DNA from: an uncultured Muribaculaceae bacterium
GTDB taxonomy: Bacteria > Bacteroidota > Bacteroidia > Bacteroidales > Muribaculaceae
Assembly (NCBI GenBank): GCA_910578035.1
Contig: CAJTOB010000016.1
Location: forward strand, 1 to 49,147
Length of the DNA stretch: 49,147 nucleotides
Reading direction: 5' to 3'
The position numbers and the translations under genes were made by a program. Shown one piece after another: positions 32,557 to 39,975 of the stretch (the stretch's first letter is position 1; each line of letters begins with the position of its first letter). The notes below the pieces were generated by a model that saw only the letters and a program-made list of their open reading frames with translations, was not told the origin of the DNA and did no database searches.

Positions 32557-33990
32557 ATGAAAAACGTATTTAAAATCAGCGCTGCGACATTGGCTGTGGT
32601 CCTCGGGGCCGGGCTGCTGTCGGCATGCGACGACGAAAACTATAAGATGAAATATCCGCCACGCTACGAGTTGCCCGAGCTACCGGTGGTGGAAGATATA
32701 CACGTGTTCAAGGCTCCTCTCTACTGGAGTGTATATGAATACTGCTATGAGCAGGAGCAGAACGGTGTCGCCAACGAGAATATGGATATCACTCCGGCTG
32801 AGTGGGATAAGATTATCGACTGGGTTGCCTCCGATCTCAAGCCCTATGGCTATGATATGGTATGCACCGACGGTTTCATTCCCATGCTTGCCAACGACGC
32901 CTCGGGATACATGACACACTACGGCTCTATGTCGCTCAAGGACCTTGTCGCCAAATGCCGTGCCAAAGGGCTCAAAGTGGGCGTATATGACAATCCTTTG
33001 TGGATTCACGGTCCGAGAGAGACCAAGATAGAAGGAACCGAATATACATTCGGCGACCTGTACTACAATCATACCGGCGACATAATGAATCCTTCTGCTG
33101 AAAATCTGTGGTTCAACTGGGCGGTGGCCGAGAATCCCGGTACCCGCGAATATATCGACGGATTTTTCAAGCACTATGCCGAACTTGGCATCGACTATAT
33201 CCGCATGGACTTCCTGTCGTGGTATGAAGACGGCAAAGACAGAAATATCGGTGTTGTCGGCCACGGCTATGGCCGCGAGTCGTATGCCCGCGCTCTGTCA
33301 TATATTGCCGAATCGGCCAAGAAATACGGCATATTCACGTCGCTGGTGATGCCTCACCTCAACAACGACGCCGAAGTCGAGGCGCTCTACGGCAATATGG
33401 TGCGAATTGTTGCCGATACTGCCGGCGGAGGCTGGTGGCATTGCTCGGCTGCCGACAAAGGCAAGATTTGGAACAGCTGGCCCAACAGCATGAACATGTT
33501 CGACGGATTTATTCACTGGTCGCATATCGCCGGCCGCGATAAGGTGATTCTCGATGGCGACTTCATACGTCTCAACAAGTTCGACACCGAGGCTGAGAAG
33601 CAGACTGTGATTTCACTCCAGCTTATGGCCGGAGGCCCTGTGACTGTAGCCGACCAGTACTATACCATCGGCGACAATACACGCTTCTATACAAACGAAG
33701 AGATGCTCGCTCTCAACGCCGACCGCTTTGTAGGCAAGCCTCTGTCGGACGATATCAATGCTTCGGACAGCAATATCTGGTATGGCACAATGAGCGATGG
33801 CAGTTATGTAGTCGGTCTCTTCAACCGCAGTGAATCATCGCAGAGCTTCGATGTCGCATTGTCGCGTTTCGGTATCGACGGTGAAATGAACCAGCGCGAC
33901 CTCTGGAGTCATTCAGACGAGGGTAAAGTGAGCGCTGTTAAGGCAACCGTGCCCGCTCATGGATGTAAAATCGTGAAACTTACCAAATAA
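32557..33990 (+). CDS. GH27-like (clan GH-D) glycoside hydrolase lipoprotein
   Basis: Likely retaining alpha-glycosidase anchored at the surface or in the periplasm. The 477 residues carry a lipobox at Cys24 (GLLSAC). A (beta/alpha)8 barrel follows with GH27/GH36-type landmarks: the probable nucleophile Asp218 in GIDYIRMDFLSW, the probable acid/base Asp287 in MVRIVADTAGGGWW, and substrate-loop segments YGYDMVCTDG and KGLKVGVYDNPLW. A short C-terminal beta domain ends in the pattern GCKIVKL. GH27 contains alpha-galactosidases, alpha-N-acetylgalactosaminidases and isomaltodextranases. Beside a GH97 alpha-glucosidase and SusE/F-like binders, an alpha-glucan-cutting (isomaltodextranase-like) role is the more coherent guess. 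The stop overlaps the next start (TAATG). Confidence 0.72.
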   Translation: MKNVFKISAATLAVVLGAGLLSACDDENYKMKYPPRYELPELPVVEDIHVFKAPLYWSVYEYCYEQEQNGVANENMDITPAEWDKIIDWVASDLKPYGYDMVCTDGFIPMLANDASGYMTHYGSMSLKDLVAKCRAKGLKVGVYDNPLWIHGPRETKIEGTEYTFGDLYYNHTGDIMNPSAENLWFNWAVAENPGTREYIDGFFKHYAELGIDYIRMDFLSWYEDGKDRNIGVVGHGYGRESYARALSYIAESAKKYGIFTSLVMPHLNNDAEVEALYGNMVRIVADTAGGGWWHCSAADKGKIWNSWPNSMNMFDGFIHWSHIAGRDKVILDGDFIRLNKFDTEAEKQTVISLQLMAGGPVTVADQYYTIGDNTRFYTNEEMLALNADRFVGKPLSDDINASDSNIWYGTMSDGSYVVGLFNRSESSQSFDVALSRFGIDGEMNQRDLWSHSDEGKVSAVKATVPAHGCKIVKLTK

Positions 33991-36089
33991 TGAAAAAGAC
34001 GCTTTTACTTGCGGCTCTTGCAGCCGTCGCACTTGATGTCGTCGCCGTGCAGGTGACATCGCCCGACGGGAATGTAGTGGCTGATTTCGATGTTGTCGGC
34101 GGACGTCCGCAGTATTCCGTGACATACAAGCAGAAAAACGTAATCATGCCCTCGCGTCTCGGCCTCGAGCTGGTAAATGCTCCCGACCTTATGGACGGAT
34201 TCGAGCTCGCTTCGGTCGAAACATCGGAATTCGACGAAACCTGGCAGCCTGTCTGGGGCGAGAACAGCCATATCCGCAATAACTACCGTGAAATGGTGGC
34301 GCATCTGACACAGCCGGCCAATAACCGTCGGGTAGATATCCGATTCCGTGTGTACGACGACGGCGTGGGATTCCGCTATGAGTTCCCCCAGCAACATGCA
34401 CTCAATTATTTTGTAATCAAGGAGGAACACACTCAGTTTGCGATGCCCGGCGACATGACCGCATGGTGGATTATCGGCGACTACGATACACAGGAATACG
34501 AATATACCGAGAGCCGCCTTTCTGAAATCCGTGGTCTCAATGCCCGCGACGTGGAGCACAACCTTTCGCAGGAGCAGTTCTCGCCCACAGGCGTGCAGAC
34601 CTCGCTTCAGCTTAAGAGCGACGACGGGCTCTATATCAATCTCCACGAGGCCGCTCTCGTAGACTACTCGTGCATGCACCTCAATCTCGATGACAAGAAT
34701 TTCGTGTTTGAGTCGTGGCTCACACCCGACGCGCAGGGCAACAAGGGCCATCTTCAGTCGCCCTGCACATCGCCCTGGCGCACTGTCATGGTGAGCGACG
34801 ATGCCCGCGACATGCTCGCTTCCAACCTTATCCTCAATCTCAACGAGCCCTGCAAGTATGAAGACACTTCGTGGATAAAGCCTGTGAAGTATATCGGCGT
34901 ATGGTGGGAAATGATAGGCCATGGCAAGCCATGGGCATATACATGGGATTTGCCGTCGGTAAAACTCGACCGCCTCGACTATTCGACCGTGAAACCGAAT
35001 GGTGTTCACCCTGCCAATACGGCCAATGTGATGAAATACATTGACTTCGCCGCCGAGCATGGCTTCGACCAGGTGCTTGTAGAGGGCTGGAATATCGGCT
35101 GGGAGGACTGGTCGGGCAACAAAAAGGACTATGTGTTTGACTTCCTGACGCCTTATCCCGACTTCGACATCGATTCGCTCAATTCGTATGCTCACTCCAA
35201 AGGTGTGCGCCTGATGATGCACCACGAGACATCGTCGTCGGTGCGCAATTATGAGCGCCATATGAAAGACGCCTACAATCTTATGAACAAATATGGCTAC
35301 AACGCCGTGAAAAGCGGCTATGTGGGCGATATTCTTCCCCGAGGCGAACACCACTACGGACAGTGGCTCAACAACCACTATCTCTATGCCGTGACAGAGG
35401 CCGCAAAGCATCATATTATGGTGAACGCACATGAGGCTGTGCGCCCCACAGGTCTCTGCCGCACATATCCCAACCTGATTGGCAACGAGAGTGCCCGAGG
35501 CACCGAGTACGAGTCGTTTGCGGGCAACAGCGTGACACACACATGTGTGCTGCCGTTCACCCGCCTGCAGGGTGGCCCGATGGACTATACGCCCGGTATT
35601 TTCGAAAACGACATGAACCTTAACAATCCCGACAACAAGAGCCATGTCAATACTACTATATGCCGCCAGCTTGCTCTTTATGTGACTATGTATAGCCCGC
35701 TGCAGATGGCAGCCGACGTGCCCGAGGTATACAGCCGCTTCATGGATGCCTTCCAGTTCATCAAGGACGTGGCTGTAGACTGGGATAAGAGCCTCTATCT
35801 CGAAGCCGAGCCCGCACGATATATTACGGCCGCCCGCAAGGCAAAGGGCACCGACGACTGGTTTGTCGGCGGAATATCGGCCGATAGCCGTAAGACCGAG
35901 CTGAAACTCGATTTCCTCGACAAGGACCGCAAATATGAGGCTACTATATATGCCGATGCCCCCGACGCACATTACCTCACAAATCCCCAGGCCTATACTA
36001 TAGTAAAAAAGAAAGTAGACGCCAAAACCAAACTGAAGCTCGCTTCAGCCCCAGGCGGCGGCTTCGCCATTTCCATAAAACCCCTCTAA
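33990..36089 (+). CDS. GH97 alpha-glucosidase (SusB-like, inverting type)
   Basis: Periplasmic enzyme that releases glucose from alpha-glucan oligosaccharides. The 699 residues (SusB has 738) have a signal peptide, an N-terminal beta-sandwich, a (beta/alpha)8 barrel and a C-terminal beta domain. The three glutamates of the inverting, calcium-dependent subgroup are in place: HHE (Glu413, MMHHETSSSVRNYE), NAHE (Glu482, VNAHEAVRPTGLCR) and GNE (Glu500, GNESARGTEYESF). Retaining GH97 alpha-galactosidases carry an Asp nucleophile instead. Similarity to SusB is dense throughout the catalytic half (GGPMDYTPGIFE, LYVTMYSPLQMAADVPE). Last gene of the PUL; a terminator follows. Confidence 0.94.
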   Translation: MKKTLLLAALAAVALDVVAVQVTSPDGNVVADFDVVGGRPQYSVTYKQKNVIMPSRLGLELVNAPDLMDGFELASVETSEFDETWQPVWGENSHIRNNYREMVAHLTQPANNRRVDIRFRVYDDGVGFRYEFPQQHALNYFVIKEEHTQFAMPGDMTAWWIIGDYDTQEYEYTESRLSEIRGLNARDVEHNLSQEQFSPTGVQTSLQLKSDDGLYINLHEAALVDYSCMHLNLDDKNFVFESWLTPDAQGNKGHLQSPCTSPWRTVMVSDDARDMLASNLILNLNEPCKYEDTSWIKPVKYIGVWWEMIGHGKPWAYTWDLPSVKLDRLDYSTVKPNGVHPANTANVMKYIDFAAEHGFDQVLVEGWNIGWEDWSGNKKDYVFDFLTPYPDFDIDSLNSYAHSKGVRLMMHHETSSSVRNYERHMKDAYNLMNKYGYNAVKSGYVGDILPRGEHHYGQWLNNHYLYAVTEAAKHHIMVNAHEAVRPTGLCRTYPNLIGNESARGTEYESFAGNSVTHTCVLPFTRLQGGPMDYTPGIFENDMNLNNPDNKSHVNTTICRQLALYVTMYSPLQMAADVPEVYSRFMDAFQFIKDVAVDWDKSLYLEAEPARYITAARKAKGTDDWFVGGISADSRKTELKLDFLDKDRKYEATIYADAPDAHYLTNPQAYTIVKKKVDAKTKLKLASAPGGGFAISIKPL

Positions 36090-36110
36090 CGGTTTTTTAG
36101 TGATAATTGA

Positions 36111-36147
36111 ACGAGATTGTCTATCTTCCATAGACAGTCTCGTTTTT
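36111..36147 (+). terminator. terminator of the PUL
   Basis: ACGAGATTGTCTAT pairs with ATAGACAGTCTCGT (one mismatch) around CTTCC and is followed by TTTTTG, 22 bases after the GH97 stop. Confidence 0.85.
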
Positions 36148-36202
36148 GTTGTTGTGGGCGAATTGTCGGAATATGCTTTGTACTTTCTTTTTGCTTGTTA
36201 TA

Positions 36203-36233
36203 TTTGGTTTGTTGTGGAATTTTGCTATCTTTG
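36203..36233 (+). promoter_or_regulatory. promoter of the BspA-like gene
   Basis: TTTG (36203-36206), 19 bases, TATCTTTG (36226-36233); leader to the ATG about 20 nt. Confidence 0.75.
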
Positions 36234-36259
36234 CGCCATAATATCTAATCCGTTGTCTT

Positions 36260-37951
36260 ATGAAAAGAACATTGCTATTTCTCGCGGTTGTAATCGCCTC
36301 TATATCCAATGTCTCGGCATTCGATGTCGAAATCAATGGAATAGCCTATAATAAACTTTTGGAAGCAGACAAAACACTTGAAGTAACTTATCACATACCA
36401 GCTCCAGATTCCTGGTCGAAGCCTGTCGGCGATTATTCCGGCGACGTTGTCATTCCATCAACTGTGACTATTGACGGAACAGATTGGACTGTGATTGCTA
36501 TCGGCGATAATGCATTCTCTTCGTCTACGGTGAACTCGCTTACTATTCCAAATACAGTTACGACGGTAGGACAGCAGGCTTTCTATAAATTAGGCCTTAC
36601 CGAATTAACTCTGCCGGAAGGTATAACTTCAATCGGCTATCAGGCATTCTATATGAGTACAGTAGAAAAACTTACGTTGCCGGCATCTCTCGAAATGCTT
36701 GATTCGTATGCTTTTTCGTTCTGCAAGCAACTGGAAGCTATCGATATGTCGGCTGCAAAGCTGATCGAACTCAAGGATTATACATTTAACCAATGCTGGG
36801 CCTTGACCGATTTGTTGTTACCGAAGAATCTGACGACGCTTGGCCGATATGTATTCAATACGTGTAAGGAACTTAAGAATATAGAAATACCGGCTTCGGT
36901 TACATCGATAGGTGAAAATCTATTTTCAGGCTGTACAGCACTGGAAAATGTTGACATCAATGCTAAAATAGAAGAGATACCCGAGACAATGTTCAATAAC
37001 TGCACCGCTCTCAAGACTATCACATTTCCCGATGGTCTCAAAAGTATTGGTTATCGGGCGTTTATGCACTGCTCGTCTCTCGAAAGCATTGAGATACCCG
37101 CAACTGTTGATAATATAGCAATTCAAGCGTTCTCCGATTGTGCGGCGCTGAAATCGGTGGTTCTTCCCTCAGGGTTAAAAACTCTTGGTGATTATGTATT
37201 TGAGGACTGTTTGTCTCTTGATGGTGTGGTTATTCCAGAAACTATTACGGTTGTACCCAAAAGTCTCTTTTCCGGGTGCTCTTCGCTCAAGGATGTGACG
37301 CTTGCTTCTGCAACCACCGAAATAAAGGAATATGCTTTTGCCTCGTGCTCTTCGCTGACTTCGATAAATTTACCGATGTCAGTTGAGATAATTGGTAATT
37401 ATGCATTCCGCAAATGTGCGTCGCTCTCAGCATTTGAATTTCCTAAGGCAGTGACAGAGATTTCAAACTATGTGCTTGATGGCTGTAGCGCTATTTCGGA
37501 AATTAATATTGGAGACACCGTTACAAAAATCGGTGCAAGTTCGTTCAATGGCTGTACATCGCTCAAAACCGTATTGCTCGGCTCGACAATTCAGTCGCTT
37601 GGCTCATATGCTTTTTATGGTTGTAAAGAAATCGAGACTATAGAGTCATTCGCAGCCGTCGCACCGACAGGAACAAGCAATTGCTTCGAAGAATCTGTAT
37701 ATAAAAACGCTACGCTTAAGTTGCTCCCTGAAGCTACAGGCTACGACAATACATTGCCTTGGTCGAATTTCCTTATCGTTACCAAAGAGCTTTCGGGTAT
37801 TGGAACACCAATTGCTGATAGCGATGCTCTTGTCGATGTATTTAGCCTGTCTGGAGTAAAGGTTCGGGTATCTGTTCCTTCTGCAAATGCCTCTGCAGGG
37901 CTTGCCCCGGGCGTATATATAATCAATGGACGCAAGATTGCAGTGAGATAG
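36260..37951 (+). CDS. BspA-like secreted leucine-rich-repeat protein
   Basis: The 563 residues have a signal peptide (MKRTLLFLAVVIASISNVSA). About sixteen LRR_5/BspA-type repeats of ~23 residues span ~75-490; each reads roughly CSSLxSIxLPxSVxxIGxYAFxxC. The C-terminus (~525-563, VFSLSGVKVR then GLAPGVYIINGRKIAVR) is the short sorting or anchoring tail often seen on secreted Bacteroidales proteins. BspA proteins mediate adhesion in oral and gut species; the ligand here is unknown. The gene is monocistronic and visibly AT-richer than the PUL, consistent with a variable surface gene. Confidence 0.88.
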   Translation: MKRTLLFLAVVIASISNVSAFDVEINGIAYNKLLEADKTLEVTYHIPAPDSWSKPVGDYSGDVVIPSTVTIDGTDWTVIAIGDNAFSSSTVNSLTIPNTVTTVGQQAFYKLGLTELTLPEGITSIGYQAFYMSTVEKLTLPASLEMLDSYAFSFCKQLEAIDMSAAKLIELKDYTFNQCWALTDLLLPKNLTTLGRYVFNTCKELKNIEIPASVTSIGENLFSGCTALENVDINAKIEEIPETMFNNCTALKTITFPDGLKSIGYRAFMHCSSLESIEIPATVDNIAIQAFSDCAALKSVVLPSGLKTLGDYVFEDCLSLDGVVIPETITVVPKSLFSGCSSLKDVTLASATTEIKEYAFASCSSLTSINLPMSVEIIGNYAFRKCASLSAFEFPKAVTEISNYVLDGCSAISEINIGDTVTKIGASSFNGCTSLKTVLLGSTIQSLGSYAFYGCKEIETIESFAAVAPTGTSNCFEESVYKNATLKLLPEATGYDNTLPWSNFLIVTKELSGIGTPIADSDALVDVFSLSGVKVRVSVPSANASAGLAPGVYIINGRKIAVR

Positions 37952-38039
37952 TCCAGATGGATAAAGTTTAGGCGGTGAGCCTGACTAGTTGCACCGATAT
38001 ATTTTTTGAAATAGGATTGCTGTATATAAGCAACAGAAT

Positions 38040-38082
38040 TTGTTTCGGGGCAGACTTTCTTAGTGAGTCTGCCCCGAAACAA
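38040..38082. terminator. bidirectional terminator between BspA-like gene and nadE
   Basis: A 17-bp perfect stem (TTGTTTCGGGGCAGACT with AGTCTGCCCCGAAACAA) with a nine-base loop, between two converging genes. Flanking A/T bases are modest, but the stem is very strong. 37952-38039 holds nothing else recognisable. Confidence 0.85.
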
Positions 38083-38097
38083 GTTTATTATAGGGTA

Positions 38098-39975
38098 TTA
38101 GAGTTGCCAGAGGGAGGAGGAGGCGTCGGAGGGCATGCGCCAGTCGCCGCGGGGGGATAGGCAGACGCTGCCGACTTTCGGGCCATCGGGCATGCAGGAG
38201 CGCTTGAACTGCTGGGTGAAGAAGCGGCGGAAGAATGTGCGGAGCCATTTTTCGATGGTCTCGACCGGATACGCTCCTTCGAATGCGTGGCGCGCAAGCA
38301 GGAATATCCGCTCGGGGCTGAAACCGTAGCGGAGTGTATAGTAGAGGAAGAAGTCGTGTAGTTCGTAAGGCCCGACGAGGTCTTCTGTCTTCTGTTTGAT
38401 TGTGCCGTCGGCTGCGGCCGGAATGAGTTCGGGGCTTATTGGAGTGTCGATGATGTCGAGCAGCGGGCGGCGGACGGCTTCGTCGTCGGTATCGGCTGCG
38501 ACATAGGCGGTGAGGTGACGCACCAGTGTCTTTGGAACGCCGGCATTTACGCCGTACATAGACATCTGGTCGCCGTTGTAAGTTGCCCAGCCGAGAGCGA
38601 GTTCGGAAAGGTCGCCGGTTCCGAGCACCATGCCTCTGAGTTCGTTGGCGAGGTCCATCAGTATTTGGGTGCGTTCGCGAGCCTGGCAGTTTTCATAGGT
38701 CACGTCCTGAATGTCTGGGTTATGCCCGATGTCGGCAAAGTGCTGCATTACGGCGGGTACGATGGAGATTTCGCGCATGTCTACACCGAGGGCTTTCATG
38801 AGTGCTACGGCGTTTCCGTGTGTGCGGCCGGTTGTACCGAAGCCTGGCATGGTGACTCCGGCAATGCCTTTGCGGTCGAGGCCGAGGCGGTCGAAAGCGC
38901 GGACGGCAACGAGAAGAGCCAGAGTGGAGTCCAGACCGCCCGAAATACCGATTACGAGACATTTGCAATGAGTGGCGGCCAAGCGTTGGCATAGCCCGGA
39001 AACCTGAATGTTGAATATTTCCTCGCATCGTTCCTTGAGCATGTCGTCGGCAGAGGGTACGAAAGGATGGGGGTCGATATGGCGGAGAAGATTGTCGTAG
39101 TCCGCCTCTTTAGTCTCAGATGGCGTTTGCGCTATAATGGCGGAGGCATCGTTGCGACGGGCACAGTCGTAGAATGTGCCCATGTGCATACGGTCGCGGG
39201 CTATGGCTTCGGTGTCTATATCGGCCAGAATAAGCTGCGGCCCAGCCTGCCATCGCTCGTTTCGTGCCAGAAGCGAGCCGTTTTCCGCAATGAGCAGTTT
39301 GGCGTCGAAGGCCAGGTCTGTGCTTGATTCTCCGAATCCGGCCGAGGCGTAGACGTATCCGGCCATGCAGCGCGCCGACTGCTGGCGCACAAGAGAAGTA
39401 AGATATGCATATTTGCCAATCAGGTCTGGGCTTGCCGAGAGATTGAATATGATTTTGGCGCCGGCCATGGCTGCGTGGCAGCTTGGCGGAACCGGCACCC
39501 AGAGGTCTTCGCATATTTCGATGGCAAGGTCTACTCCTTTGTGCCGTATGATTGTTGAGCCGGGCACAGATTCAGAGGCCTGAAACCACCGACGTTCGTA
39601 GAATTCGTTGTAATTGGGAATGTAAGCCTTTTCGACGGTTGCTACGATGTCTCCTTCGCAGATGGTGTAGGCGGCGTTGAAGAGCGAGTAGTTTTTTCTC
39701 AGCGGTGCTCCGACCATTATAAGAAGACCGGGCATGGTGCGGCTGGCTTCTGTTATGTCTGCAATGCCCTTTTCGGCGCCTTCAAGCAAAGCTGTGTTAT
39801 GGAACAGATCGGCGCAGGTGTATGCCGTGACACTCATTTCCGGGAAAACGACAGCGTCGGCCCCGGCATCATGAGCGCGGCGCGCGAGATCGATAATACG
39901 CTCGGTATTGGCTGCGGTATCGGCTACGGTGACAAGCGGCGAAGCAGCCGCGACCCTGAAAAATCCGTTTTTCAT
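38098..39975 (-). CDS. nadE: glutamine-dependent NAD+ synthetase
   Basis: Last step of NAD synthesis: amidation of nicotinic acid adenine dinucleotide, using ammonia released from glutamine. The 625 residues join an N-terminal nitrilase-type glutaminase (triad Glu46 in VFPEMS, Lys116 in VEKAYIP, Cys155 in IEICEDLW) to a C-terminal NAD synthetase with the PP-loop SGGLDS (345-350). GTGDLSELALGW and the NAGVPKTLVR region are conserved. Length matches the two-domain form. The start overlaps the stop of the upstream rhamnosidase gene as ATGA, so the two are transcribed together. Confidence 0.96.
   Translation of the reverse strand: MKNGFFRVAAASPLVTVADTAANTERIIDLARRAHDAGADAVVFPEMSVTAYTCADLFHNTALLEGAEKGIADITEASRTMPGLLIMVGAPLRKNYSLFNAAYTICEGDIVATVEKAYIPNYNEFYERRWFQASESVPGSTIIRHKGVDLAIEICEDLWVPVPPSCHAAMAGAKIIFNLSASPDLIGKYAYLTSLVRQQSARCMAGYVYASAGFGESSTDLAFDAKLLIAENGSLLARNERWQAGPQLILADIDTEAIARDRMHMGTFYDCARRNDASAIIAQTPSETKEADYDNLLRHIDPHPFVPSADDMLKERCEEIFNIQVSGLCQRLAATHCKCLVIGISGGLDSTLALLVAVRAFDRLGLDRKGIAGVTMPGFGTTGRTHGNAVALMKALGVDMREISIVPAVMQHFADIGHNPDIQDVTYENCQARERTQILMDLANELRGMVLGTGDLSELALGWATYNGDQMSMYGVNAGVPKTLVRHLTAYVAADTDDEAVRRPLLDIIDTPISPELIPAAADGTIKQKTEDLVGPYELHDFFLYYTLRYGFSPERIFLLARHAFEGAYPVETIEKWLRTFFRRFFTQQFKRSCMPDGPKVGSVCLSPRGDWRMPSDASSSLWQL

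Noticed and set aside
34005..35972. 655-codon frame on the minus strand inside the GH97 gene
   Set aside because: Antisense shadow of a GC-rich, codon-biased gene. GH97 catalytic motifs are complete on the plus strand, and the shadow has no signal, domain or promoter.
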